Origin: Rhizobium sp. NFR07
GTDB lineage: Bacteria > Pseudomonadota > Alphaproteobacteria > Rhizobiales > Rhizobiaceae
Direction: 5' to 3'
Length of the DNA stretch: 64,000 nucleotides
Assembly: GCF_900111905.1 (NCBI RefSeq)
Contig: NZ_FOKM01000007.1
Location: forward strand, 186,001 to 250,000
Shown: one piece after another, positions 1 to 12,449 of the stretch
Position numbering within the stretch: position 1 is the first letter of the stretch
How the letters are laid out: each line of letters begins with the position of its first letter
Notes under the pieces: model-generated
What the model saw: only the letters and a program-made list of their open reading frames with translations
Database searches by the model: none
Told to the model about the DNA's origin: nothing
Made by a program: the position numbers and the translations under genes

Positions 1-36
1 ATCGATTGTCACCAGATATTCATCGAGCTTGCGCAT
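1..36 (-). CDS. 5' end of a divergent gene, truncated by the window edge
   Basis: Only the first twelve codons are present, reading MRKLDEYLVTID on the minus strand. The start is supported by a good Shine-Dalgarno stretch (AGGAAGG) about seven bases upstream of the ATG. The gene diverges from the MocR-type regulator beginning at 121, an arrangement in which the regulator often controls its neighbour. Too little is visible to name the product. Confidence 0.45.
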   Translation of the reverse strand, partial: MRKLDEYLVTID

Positions 37-70
37 GTCACACCTTCCTGTCCTGCGCTGCAGTTGGTGC

Positions 71-116
71 AATCTAGATAGATTGACTCAAAGACGGATA
101 CAATGTAGTCAATTGT
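71..116. promoter_or_regulatory. Divergent promoter/operator between the MocR regulator and the truncated gene
   Basis: The region holds overlapping inverted repeats: AATCTA-GA-TAGATT at 71-84, ATTGACT (82-88) paired with AGTCAAT (107-113), and ACAAT (100-104) paired with ATTGT (112-116). On the plus strand TACAAT at 99-104 could be a -10 box, giving a very short leader for the regulator. On the minus strand TTGTAT and TATCTA, 17 bases apart, fit a promoter for the truncated gene. Operator function is inferred from position. Confidence 0.4.
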
Positions 117-120
117 CACT

Positions 121-1539
121 ATGACAACTTGGCTCCCCGACATAAGCGAAGGCTCCGGCCCGCTGTATATCCGTCTCGCCGACCAGATGGAAAAGGCGAT
201 ATTCGACGGACAATTGCCTGCCGGCGGCAAGCTGCCGCCTCAGAGAAATCTGGCCTATGACATAGGGGTGACAATCGGGACAATCAGCCGAGCCTACTCC
301 CTCCTGCACGAGCGCGGGCTTGTCAGTGGCGAGGTAGGACGCGGCACTTACGTGCTGGAGCACAACGAGGCAGCCCCTCAGGAACATCAGGATCCGGTCA
401 CCGCGAGCCTTGCCGGCACCCGGCCGCTCCATACGCCTGAAGACAAGATCCGCTTCGACAGCACCGCCGCCCCGGATGTCGGACAGAGCGAGATCATTTC
501 CGCGCTCCTTCAGGACATCATGCGTGATCACCCGCTAGAGGTCGCAGGCTATACCCGCAGCTTCCCGGATCGCTGGCAGCAGGCCGGTGTAAGCTGGCTG
601 GCTTATGGCGACTGGGCACCGCAGGCGGATGCCCTCGTGCCGACGCTCGGCGCCCATGCCGGCATCATGGCCATCATCACCGTCCTCACCAATCCCGGTG
701 ACCGCATCGTCTTCGAGCACATGACCTATTCGCAGGTCAGTCGCGCAGCGGGACTTGTCGGGCGCCGCATCTCGCTGGTCGCTTCCGATGAATACGGAGT
801 GCTGCCGGATGATTTCGAGCGCGCCTGCGTCCAGCAGCATCCGAAGATCGCCTTCTTCATGTCGTCGGCGCAGAACCCGACGCTCGCCACCATGCCCGAA
901 GACCGGCGCCGCGCGATCGCCGAGATCGCCCGCAAGCACAATGTCTGGCTGATCGAGGACAATCTCTATGGCGCAATGGACAAGAAGGACATTCCGCTGA
1001 TCGCTGCGCTTGCGCCCGAGCGTACCTTTGTCATCGACGGACTGTCCAAATCCGTCTCGGCCGGAGTTCGGGGCGGCTGGGTTGCCTGCCCTCCCCACTT
1101 CGCCCAGCGTGTCCGCATCGCCCACAAGATGATCACCGGCGGCCTGCCGTTCCTGCTGGCGGAGCTCAGCTCACGGCTCGTGCTGAGCGGCGAGGCCGAG
1201 GCGATTTGGGACCGCTGCAGGATAGAGATCAACGCCCGCGAGGCCATGGCGCGCGACGTTCTCGCGGGCTATGACTTCAAGTCGAGCCCGGACATCCCGT
1301 TTTTATGGCTGAAACTTCCCGAGCCCTGGCTTTCCGCCACCTTCAAGAACGCCGTCTATGCTGATGGCGTGCTGCTGGATGACGAGGACGAGTTCAGGGC
1401 CGGCCGCTCCGACAGGATCACTCACCGGGTGCGCCTCGGTTTCTCGCAGCCGCGTTCGCGCCAGGAAGTGGCCCGCGGACTAAAGATCGTCAGAAGCCTT
1501 CTGGACAGCGGCTCGGCCGGCTACGACAGCGTCGCCTAG
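121..1539 (+). CDS. MocR-type (GntR-HTH plus aminotransferase-like) transcriptional regulator
   Basis: A 472-residue protein with an N-terminal GntR winged helix-turn-helix (about residues 10-80, including PLYIRLADQ and the wing ending GRGTYV), then a fold-type I aminotransferase domain. The lysine in GLSKSVS (about residue 310) is the expected PLP Schiff-base lysine and a conserved NPT motif lies near residue 259. MocR proteins sense amino acids, amines or vitamin B6 compounds through bound PLP and usually act at their own divergent promoter. No strong ribosome binding site precedes the ATG, so a short-leader or leaderless transcript is possible. The regulated pathway cannot be identified because the divergent gene is truncated. 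Confidence 0.9.
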   Translation: MTTWLPDISEGSGPLYIRLADQMEKAIFDGQLPAGGKLPPQRNLAYDIGVTIGTISRAYSLLHERGLVSGEVGRGTYVLEHNEAAPQEHQDPVTASLAGTRPLHTPEDKIRFDSTAAPDVGQSEIISALLQDIMRDHPLEVAGYTRSFPDRWQQAGVSWLAYGDWAPQADALVPTLGAHAGIMAIITVLTNPGDRIVFEHMTYSQVSRAAGLVGRRISLVASDEYGVLPDDFERACVQQHPKIAFFMSSAQNPTLATMPEDRRRAIAEIARKHNVWLIEDNLYGAMDKKDIPLIAALAPERTFVIDGLSKSVSAGVRGGWVACPPHFAQRVRIAHKMITGGLPFLLAELSSRLVLSGEAEAIWDRCRIEINAREAMARDVLAGYDFKSSPDIPFLWLKLPEPWLSATFKNAVYADGVLLDDEDEFRAGRSDRITHRVRLGFSQPRSRQEVARGLKIVRSLLDSGSAGYDSVA

Positions 1540-1682
1540 GCAAACCGCGGCCAGTTCCCGCCGCCCCGCCACGCCCTATCCCCGACCATTCCCCGTCACG
1601 GCTGATTTTCCTATCGCACTCGTGGAATAGTTAGGTTAAAGAGGCCCAAAAGCCCCGACCGGCAGCCATCCCAGGATAAAAG

Positions 1683-3890
<2,208 letters not shown>

Positions 3891-3921
3891 CCGAAGTCCT
3901 CGGGCGGAACTCGAAACAAAT

Positions 3922-3960
3922 ACAATGCCGACGAGTACCACTCGCCGGCATTGTCGCTTT
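3922..3960 (+). terminator. Hairpin terminator after purL
   Basis: ACAATGCCG (3922-3930) pairs with CGGCATTGT (3946-3954). An inner CGAG/CTCG extends the stem after one mismatch, around a five-base loop. The following bases (CGCTTT) are only weakly T-rich, so termination may be partial. Confidence 0.6.
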
Positions 3961-4045
3961 GACCGCGCGGCTCGTTTGGGGCAGTGTTCTTCCGAGCGAC
4001 TGGTCTGGAACGATTCCAGGTCTTTGAGGAAAAGGACACAACAAA

Positions 4046-4282
4046 ATGCCCATGCGACCCGGCGAAATCGAAGACATGATCAAGGCCGGAATACCCGGCG
4101 CCAAGGTGACCATCCGCGATCTCGCCGGCGATGGAGATCACTACGCCGCCGAAGTCGTCGCAGAAGCGTTCCGCGGCAAGACCCGCGTACAGCAGCACCA
4201 GATGGTCTACGAGGCGCTGAAGGGCAACATGGGCGGCGTCCTGCATGCGCTTGCCCTACAGACCTCCGCCCCGACGGATTGA
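4046..4282 (+). CDS. bolA: BolA family protein
   Basis: A 78-residue single-domain BolA/YrbA-like protein. It shows the typical RVQQHQMVYEAL segment, whose histidine is a candidate ligand for a shared Fe-S cluster, and the C-terminal LHALALQT. BolA proteins pair with monothiol glutaredoxins to bind or transfer 2Fe-2S clusters and signal iron status. This fits the monothiol glutaredoxin gene 400 bases downstream on the same strand. The next gene begins four bases after its stop codon, so the two are co-transcribed. A role in iron or Fe-S homeostasis is inferred from family and neighbourhood. Confidence 0.93.
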   Translation: MPMRPGEIEDMIKAGIPGAKVTIRDLAGDGDHYAAEVVAEAFRGKTRVQQHQMVYEALKGNMGGVLHALALQTSAPTD

Positions 4283-4286
4283 AGCC

Positions 4287-4535
4287 ATGAGTGATCTCGT
4301 CAGGCAGATTGTCACCGGCGTGGTCGAAAGCGTCGTCAAGGAACTTCTCGGCAAGTCCCACGGCAAGACGGCCAGCAAGCGCAAGAAGCGTCAGGCTCGT
4401 GCGGCGGAAGGCCGTTCGGCGACGACCGGGCGTTTCGTCAAGAAAACGACGCGTTCGCGCGCTGCGAAACCGGCAAAGAAACAGGTCAGCAAGCGCCGCA
4501 CGGTCACAAGCCGCAGCAAGCAGCGCAGCCGCTAG
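4287..4535 (+). CDS. Small, highly basic protein of unknown function between bolA and grxD
   Basis: An 82-residue protein starting at the ATG four bases after the bolA stop. An in-frame ATG at 4245 lies inside bolA and is unlikely to be used. The first 22 residues (MSDLVRQIVTGVVESVVKEL) look like an amphipathic helix. The rest is a lysine/arginine/serine-rich tail resembling histone-H1-like tails, with a short ATTGRFVKK element. Such tails usually bind nucleic acid or acidic partners. I do not recognise a named family. Its place inside the bolA-grxD unit suggests co-expression with the Fe-S pair, but its function is unknown. Confidence 0.75.
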   Translation: MSDLVRQIVTGVVESVVKELLGKSHGKTASKRKKRQARAAEGRSATTGRFVKKTTRSRAAKPAKKQVSKRRTVTSRSKQRSR

Positions 4536-4555
4536 ACTTGCTGCCACACCATTTC

Positions 4556-4591
4556 GGCAAAGCGAAAAACAGCCTTCGCTTTTGCCGCGAT
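4556..4591 (+). other. Hairpin between the basic protein and grxD
   Basis: GGCAAAGCGAA pairs with TTCGCTTTTGCC with one bulge across an eight-base loop. No T run follows, so it may be an RNA processing or stability element rather than a terminator. Confidence 0.35.
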
Positions 4592-4675
4592 AGCGCTGGA
4601 ATTAGTAAGCTTCCCTTGCTATCTAGAGCAGGACAAGCGCAGCGGTCCTTGAAACCGCATGTGAAAGGATAAGAT

Positions 4676-5011
4676 ATGAGCGGTATTCACGATTTCATCG
4701 ATAACGAAGTGAAGACGAACGACGTCGTTCTCTTCATGAAGGGCACCCCGCAGTTCCCACAGTGTGGTTTCTCCGGCCAGGTTGTCCAGATCCTGGATTA
4801 CATCGGCGTGGACTACAAGGGCGTCAACGTCCTGGCCGACGCCGAAATTCGCCAGGGCATCAAGGATTACTCCAACTGGCCGACCATTCCGCAGCTTTAT
4901 GTAAAGGGCGAATTCCTCGGCGGATGCGACATCGTCCGTGAAATGTTCCAGTCGGGTGAACTCAAGACCCATTTCGAAGGCCAGGGAGTGAGCGTGCGCG
5001 GCGCTGCCTGA
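4676..5011 (+). CDS. grxD: Grx4-type monothiol glutaredoxin
   Basis: A 111-residue single-domain monothiol glutaredoxin with the signature CGFS active site (cysteine about residue 30, within PQCGFSGQ). It also has the [13 protein letters not shown] segment and the GGCD glutathione-binding loop. This class coordinates a 2Fe-2S cluster with glutathione and, with BolA, delivers clusters or reports iron status. A good AAAGGA ribosome binding site precedes the ATG. bolA lies upstream on the same strand, the usual partner. A GC-rich hairpin terminator follows at 5047. Confidence 0.96.
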   Translation: MSGIHDFIDNEVKTNDVVLFMKGTPQFPQCGFSGQVVQILDYIGVDYKGVNVLADAEIRQGIKDYSNWPTIPQLYVKGEFLGGCDIVREMFQSGELKTHFEGQGVSVRGAA

Positions 5012-5046
5012 TCGCCACCGCACCCCTTATTGCCGCCAAGTTTGAA

Positions 5047-5071
5047 GGCGCCGCCCCCGCGGCGCCTTTCC
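5047..5071 (+). terminator. Terminator after grxD
   Basis: GGCGCCGC (5047-5054) pairs perfectly with GCGGCGCC (5059-5066) around a four-C loop, followed by TTTCCC. It separates grxD from the downstream efflux gene, whose GTG start follows 20 bases later. Confidence 0.6.
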
Positions 5072-5090
5072 CATTGTTTAGGAAAGAGCT

Positions 5091-6338
5091 GTGACAAATT
5101 CTTCACAAACTACGCCAGCCAAATTGCAGGGCATGGGCAAGGTGCAATTCATTGGAATGATGGCAGCTCTGATGGCGCTCAATGCGCTCGCCATCGACAT
5201 CATGCTACCGGGTCTGCAGCAGATCGGCGCGGCGCTCGGTGTGGAGAATGAGAACCACCGCCAGTATGTCGTCTCGGCCTACCTCTTCGGCTTCGGCATA
5301 GCGCAGCTCTTCTACGGTCCGATTTCCGACCGCTTCGGCCGCCGCAAGCCGCTCCTGATCGGCCTCGGCATATACATCGTTTCGGCGATCTCCGTCGTCT
5401 TTGTCCCTTCCTTTGCGGGCCTGCTTCTCCTGCGCTTCACCCAGGGGATCGGCTCGGCCGCAACCCGCGTCATCTCCGTTTCGATTGTCCGTGACGTGTA
5501 CGGCGGTCGTGCGATGGCGGAAGTCATGTCGCTGATCATGATGGTCTTCATGATCGTGCCGATCATTGCGCCCGGAACCGGCCAGCTCGTGCTGTTCTTC
5601 GGCGACTGGCACCTGATCTTCGTTTTCATCGCCATCGTCGGCATCATCGTCACGGCCTGGGTCAACAAGCGCCTGCCGGAAACGCTTGATCCTGCCGACG
5701 TGCGCCCGCTGACCGCTTCGTCCATTCTCGGCGGCTTCATGATCGTGCTGACCAACCGTGTCGCTCTCTGCTACACGCTCGCCAGTACCTTCATCTTCGG
5801 CGCCCTGTTCGGCTTCATCAATTCGGCTCAGCAGGTCTATGTCGGCATCTACGAACTCGGCGTCTGGTTTCCGGTCGCCTTTGCCGCGGTGGCACTGTTC
5901 ATGTCCGTATCCGCCTTCCTCAACTCCCGTTGGGTCGGCAAGCTCGGCATGCGCCGGCTCTCTCACGGCGCGGTGATAGGCTTCGTCGGCGTCACGTTCC
6001 TGTGGCTTTCTGTCCAGCTCATCTCGTCTGAGCCGATGCCCTTCCTGCTGTTCCTCACCTTCTTCGCACTCGCCATGTTCCTGTTCGGCCTCATCGCGTC
6101 GAACTTCAACTCGCTCGCCATGGAACCGCTCGGTCATGTCGCGGGTACGGCCTCGTCCGTACTGGGCTTCATGGGCACTGTCGGCGGCGCCATAATCGGT
6201 GCGTCGATCGGCCAGGCCTTCAACGGCACGGCGACACCAATGGTGGCCGGTTTCTTTACCGTCTCGGTGATCGGACTGGTGTTCGTGCTGATCGGCGAGA
6301 GGGGAAAACTCTTCCAGCCGCACAATCCGCGGGTCTGA
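5091..6338 (+). CDS. Bcr/CflA-type MFS drug efflux transporter
   Basis: A 415-residue inner-membrane protein with about twelve hydrophobic segments and the MFS motif YGPISDRFGRRKPLL between helices 2 and 3. This matches the Bcr/CflA drug:proton antiporter family, and the N-terminal MALNALAIDIMLPGL is typical. A GTG start at 5091 is chosen because GGAAAG lies seven bases upstream; an in-frame ATG at 5133 is an alternative. The substrate cannot be deduced. The gene is monocistronic, between the grxD terminator and a bidirectional terminator at 6361. Confidence 0.88.
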   Translation: MTNSSQTTPAKLQGMGKVQFIGMMAALMALNALAIDIMLPGLQQIGAALGVENENHRQYVVSAYLFGFGIAQLFYGPISDRFGRRKPLLIGLGIYIVSAISVVFVPSFAGLLLLRFTQGIGSAATRVISVSIVRDVYGGRAMAEVMSLIMMVFMIVPIIAPGTGQLVLFFGDWHLIFVFIAIVGIIVTAWVNKRLPETLDPADVRPLTASSILGGFMIVLTNRVALCYTLASTFIFGALFGFINSAQQVYVGIYELGVWFPVAFAAVALFMSVSAFLNSRWVGKLGMRRLSHGAVIGFVGVTFLWLSVQLISSEPMPFLLFLTFFALAMFLFGLIASNFNSLAMEPLGHVAGTASSVLGFMGTVGGAIIGASIGQAFNGTATPMVAGFFTVSVIGLVFVLIGERGKLFQPHNPRV

Positions 6339-6360
6339 CTGTAGCGACTACTTGCAAAGA

Positions 6361-6396
6361 AAAAGGCCGGAGCGATCCGGCCTTTTCTCTTTTTAC
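6361..6396. terminator. Bidirectional terminator between convergent genes
   Basis: AAAAGGCCGGA (6361-6371) and TCCGGCCTTTT (6376-6386) form an eleven-base stem with a GCGA loop. A/T runs on both sides serve both the efflux gene (plus) and the phosphatase gene (minus). Confidence 0.85.
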
Positions 6397-6410
6397 TTGT
6401 CCGACCAGGA

Positions 6411-7235
6411 TCAATGTCCGATAATCTCGTTGCGCAGTTCCTGCCAGCTTTCCTTGTCGGTTGCCGCCAGCAATCCGCCTTCCACATGATGGGGCAGATA
6501 GGGTGATCCGTCGAGCCGAGCGACATAACCACCGGCCTCCGTTGCGATCAGCGTGCCCGCAAGATGGTCCCAGGGCATCAGCTTGTTGTAGAGCACGAAC
6601 TGCACATGGCCGCTGGCAAAGGTGCGGTATTCATGGGCCGCGCAGCGATAGCTCGCGAACATCCGCACCTTGGCGAGATTGGAGAGGATCCGCTCGCGTT
6701 CGTCGCCGTAGAAATAACCGGCGGATGCCATGCCGACCATATCCGCGATCGGCTTCGGCTTGTCGACCGACAGTCGGATGGCCTCGCCGCCCGGCCGGCG
6801 CAGGAATGCGCCTGCGCCCTTCTCCGCCATGATCCAGTCATCGCCCATCGGGTCATAGATGACCCCGGCAACCGTCTCGCCCTTCCAGACGACAGATGCC
6901 ATGACGCCGAATGCCGGTATGCCGGACGCAAAATTGAACGTGCCGTCCACCGGATCGACCACCACGGCGAAATCCGTATCCGCGAGCTTGCCGAGCAGAG
7001 CCGGATCGGCCGCGACCGATTCTTCGCCGATGAACAGCGCGCCGGGCGCGAATGCATCGAGTTCGCGGCGGATCATCCGCTCAGCGGCCTCGTCCGCCTC
7101 CGTGACAAGGTCGGAAGGCTCGCTTTTCGCGCGAACATCATCGCCTCCCAGCCTGCGGAACCGGGGCAGAATCTCGGTCTTGGCGGCGAGGCGCAAAAGG
7201 TCGGCGAGCTTCGTGAAGTCGAGCGGCAAAGTCAT
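6411..7235 (-). CDS. Inositol monophosphatase family protein
   Basis: A 274-residue Mg-dependent phosphatase of the inositol monophosphatase/FBPase/CysQ superfamily. Metal-binding motifs are intact: GEES (about residue 70), DPVDGTFNF (about 93) and the C-terminal MPWDHLAGTLIATEAGG. Family members hydrolyse inositol phosphates, 3'-phosphoadenosine phosphates or histidinol phosphate, and sequence alone does not settle the substrate. It lies 27 bases downstream of ttcA on the same strand and is probably co-transcribed with it. Confidence 0.9.
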   Translation of the reverse strand: MTLPLDFTKLADLLRLAAKTEILPRFRRLGGDDVRAKSEPSDLVTEADEAAERMIRRELDAFAPGALFIGEESVAADPALLGKLADTDFAVVVDPVDGTFNFASGIPAFGVMASVVWKGETVAGVIYDPMGDDWIMAEKGAGAFLRRPGGEAIRLSVDKPKPIADMVGMASAGYFYGDERERILSNLAKVRMFASYRCAAHEYRTFASGHVQFVLYNKLMPWDHLAGTLIATEAGGYVARLDGSPYLPHHVEGGLLAATDKESWQELRNEIIGH

Positions 7236-7262
7236 TCGAAATCCAATCTTCTGTTCTTGAAA

Positions 7263-8129
7263 TCAGTCGGCGGGATTGGCCGAGAGGCCGGAAAAGTCGA
7301 AGAGCTTGGGGTCCATGAGGTGGGACGGGTTCACATGTGAGAGCGCCCGCAGCATCGCGTCCTTGCGGCCCGGCATGCGGGTCTCGATATCGGCAAGCAT
7401 CTCTTTCATCGCATTGCGCTGCAGACCGTCCTGCGAACCGCAGAGGTCGCATGGGATGATCGGGAATTCCATGGCGGCCGCGAATTTCGCCAGGTCGTCC
7501 TCGGCGCAATAGGCGAGCGGCCGCAGCACCATCAGGTCGCCTTCGTCATTCAGCAGCTTGGCCGGCATGCCGGCCAGGCGCCCGCCATGGAAGAAGTTCA
7601 TGAAAAAGGTTTCGAGAATATCTTCCCGGTGATGGCCGAGCACCAGCGCCTGGCAGCCCTCCTCGCGCGCGATGCGATAGAGATTGCCGCGGCGAAGCCT
7701 GGAACAGAGCGAGCAATAGGTTCCGCCCGCCGGCACCTTTTCCTTCACGATCGAATAGGTGTCTCGGTATTCGATGCGATGCTTCACGCCGATCGATGCC
7801 AGATAATCCGGCAGGATATGTTTCGGGAAATTCGGCTGTCCCTGGTCGAGATTGCAGGCGAGCAATTCCACGGGCAGCAAGCCGCGCCACTGCAGGTCGA
7901 GCAGCACTGCGAGCAGCGAATAGCTGTCCTTGCCGCCCGAGAGCCCGACAAGCCAGCGCTTCTGGTCCTTCAGCATGCCGAAATCGTCGAAGGCCTGGCG
8001 CACCTGCCGCAGCAAGCGCTTGCGCAGCTTGTTGAACGAAACGGAGCTTGGCGCTTCCCTGAACAGCGCCGGCACCAGGCCGTCGACCACCTCATCCAAC
8101 TCGTCCGCGATATTGGCGTTCACGCCCAT
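7263..8129 (-). CDS. ttcA: tRNA 2-thiocytidine(32) synthetase TtcA
   Basis: A 288-residue PP-loop ATPase. The SGGKDS loop at residues 64-69 binds ATP, and the paired CSLC and CDLC motifs supply cysteines for the Fe-S cluster used in thiolation. TtcA puts sulfur on C32 of certain tRNA anticodon loops. The length is normal for the family. It precedes the phosphatase gene on the minus strand and is separated from alaS by about 150 bases that include the alaS terminator. Confidence 0.95.
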   Translation of the reverse strand: MGVNANIADELDEVVDGLVPALFREAPSSVSFNKLRKRLLRQVRQAFDDFGMLKDQKRWLVGLSGGKDSYSLLAVLLDLQWRGLLPVELLACNLDQGQPNFPKHILPDYLASIGVKHRIEYRDTYSIVKEKVPAGGTYCSLCSRLRRGNLYRIAREEGCQALVLGHHREDILETFFMNFFHGGRLAGMPAKLLNDEGDLMVLRPLAYCAEDDLAKFAAAMEFPIIPCDLCGSQDGLQRNAMKEMLADIETRMPGRKDAMLRALSHVNPSHLMDPKLFDFSGLSANPAD

Positions 8130-8246
8130 GCCTGTCCCTCATTGCATCGGATCCAAAACCCTCAACCGGTTTCTCAAGATCTGATACGTAGTTCCTAATA
8201 TAACGCGCCTTTCGCACATCGATATGAATGCGTAGCGCCATAAAGC

Positions 8247-8271
8247 GAAAAGCGGGCATCGCCCGCTTTTC
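8247..8271. terminator. Terminator after alaS
   Basis: AAAAGCGGGC (8248-8257) and GCCCGCTTTT (8261-8270) form a ten-base stem with a three-base loop, nine bases past the alaS stop codon on the minus strand. The symmetric A/T arms could act in both directions. Confidence 0.8.
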
Positions 8272-8279
8272 TAAGTCAC

Positions 8280-10934
<2,655 letters not shown>

Positions 10935-11023
10935 GCTACGCCCTTTTCAACCGCCGATGCGGTACCATAATTTCAAGTCCAGAGGCTTGTATCTTCCACT
11001 TCCACCACTGTCCAGCCGAACAC

Positions 11024-11058
11024 AAAAAACCGGCCGCACATCTTCAGATGGCGGCCGG
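11024..11058 (-). terminator. Rho-independent terminator of recA
   Basis: Read on the minus strand, the arm at 11051-11058 pairs with that at 11030-11037 (CCGGCCGC/GCGGCCGG) and is followed by six U residues encoded by the A run at 11024-11029. It lies about 70 bases beyond the recA stop codon. Confidence 0.85.
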
Positions 11059-11063
11059 CAACC

Positions 11064-11115
11064 GTAAGCGGCTAGGATGTCTGGCGGATATCCCGAGTGC
11101 GGCGGAACCGCTTAC
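11064..11115 (-). repeat. Long-range inverted repeat in the recA 3' region
   Basis: GTAAGCGG (11064-11071) is perfectly complementary to CCGCTTAC (11108-11115), enclosing 36 bases that contain the self-complementary GGATATCC. It sits between the recA stop and the terminator, so it would be transcribed as part of the recA mRNA tail. Confidence 0.4.
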
Positions 11116-11127
11116 TTATCTCAAAGA

Positions 11128-12216
11128 TTACAGATCGTCGTCGGAGCCGCCTTCGGTCGCATCCGGACCGCCGTTTTCGAGGAAACGGTCGGCGATCAGG
11201 CCGGCATTCTGGCGCAGCGACATTTCGATCTCGCGGGCGAGTTCCGGATTGTCGCGCAGGAAGGTCTTGGCGTTTTCGCGACCCTGGCCGAGACGCTGGC
11301 TATTATAGGAAAACCAGGCGCCCGACTTCTCTACGATACCGGCCTTGACGCCGAGGTCGACGAGTTCGCCCGTCTTGGACACGCCTTCACCATACATGAT
11401 ATCGAATTCGACCTGCTTGAAGGGAGGCGCCATCTTGTTCTTGACGACCTTGACGCGGGTCTGGTTGCCGACCACTTCCTCACGCTCCTTGACCTGGCCG
11501 ATACGACGGATGTCGAGGCGCACCGAGGCGTAGAATTTCAGGGCGTTGCCACCGGTCGTCGTTTCCGGCGAGCCGAACATGACGCCGATCTTCATACGGA
11601 TCTGGTTGATGAAGATGACCATGCAGTTCGACTTGGAGATCGAAGCGGTCAGCTTGCGCAGCGCCTGGCTCATCAGACGAGCCTGAAGACCCGGCAGGCT
11701 GTCGCCCATCTCGCCTTCGATTTCGGCGCGTGGCGTCAGGGCAGCGACCGAGTCGACGACGAGTACGTCGACTGCACCGGAGCGAACCAGCGTGTCGGTG
11801 ATTTCCAGAGCCTGCTCGCCGGTATCCGGCTGCGAGATCAGGAGGTTCTGCAGATCGACGCCGAGCTTGCGGGCATAGACCGGATCGAGCGCGTGTTCAG
11901 CGTCGACGAAGGCGCAGATGCCGCCCTTCTTCTGGGCTTCAGCAATCGTCTGCAGCGCAAGCGTCGTCTTGCCCGAGCTTTCCGGACCGTAGATCTCGAT
12001 GATGCGGCCCTTCGGCAGGCCGCCGATGCCGAGCGCGATATCGAGGCTGAGAGAGCCGGTCGATACCGTCTCGATCTCGACGAGATTCTCATTCTGCCCG
12101 AGCTTCATGATCGAGCCTTTTCCGAAGGAACGCTCAATCTGCGATAGTGCCGCTTCCAGGGCCTTACTCTTATCCACGCCTTTTTCCTCTACGAGCCGCA
12201 ATGTGTTCTGTGCCAT
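11128..12216 (-). CDS. recA: Recombinase RecA
   Basis: A 362-residue protein of standard length. It has the Walker A motif GPESSGKT (residues 77-84), the conserved [15 protein letters not shown] segment, the Walker B segment [11 protein letters not shown] and loop L2 (about [13 protein letters not shown]). RecA forms filaments on single-stranded DNA for strand exchange and for co-proteolysis of LexA. An alphaproteobacterial LexA box lies 129 bases upstream of the start, so SOS induction is expected. A clear terminator closes the gene, so it is monocistronic. Confidence 0.99.
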   Translation of the reverse strand: MAQNTLRLVEEKGVDKSKALEAALSQIERSFGKGSIMKLGQNENLVEIETVSTGSLSLDIALGIGGLPKGRIIEIYGPESSGKTTLALQTIAEAQKKGGICAFVDAEHALDPVYARKLGVDLQNLLISQPDTGEQALEITDTLVRSGAVDVLVVDSVAALTPRAEIEGEMGDSLPGLQARLMSQALRKLTASISKSNCMVIFINQIRMKIGVMFGSPETTTGGNALKFYASVRLDIRRIGQVKEREEVVGNQTRVKVVKNKMAPPFKQVEFDIMYGEGVSKTGELVDLGVKAGIVEKSGAWFSYNSQRLGQGRENAKTFLRDNPELAREIEMSLRQNAGLIADRFLENGGPDATEGGSDDDL

Positions 12217-12298
12217 GAGATCCCACCTTTAGGTTATTGCCGCCGCGCAAGCAATCAAGCAGCCGATGGGATATTCGTACTCATTTTGTTCTCATTTG

Positions 12299-12320
12299 GC
12301 AAGGGTCATTTAAACCCTTG
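12299..12320 (-). other. Hairpin in the recA leader/promoter region
   Basis: CAAGGGT and ACCCTTG are separated by seven A/T-rich bases, between the SOS box and the recA start. It could be part of the 5' untranslated region or an operator half-site. No function is established from the sequence. Confidence 0.3.
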
Positions 12321-12344
12321 TGGGAAAATCGTTATTTCCATTCC

Positions 12345-12359
12345 GTTCTACGAACGTTC
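12345..12359. promoter_or_regulatory. LexA (SOS) box upstream of recA
   Basis: The sequence GTTC-TACGAAC-GTTC is an exact match to the alphaproteobacterial SOS consensus GTTC-N7-GTTC. It lies between cckA and recA, 129 bases before the recA start on the minus strand, where LexA would cover the promoter. Confidence 0.8.
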
Positions 12360-12449
12360 ACGTATAGCTGCCGTAATAGAAACATTCGCAAAATCAGAGA
12401 GTTCGCAACGATCCCGAGACGGCGATTCGCGCTGGGTGAACCTGCCATC

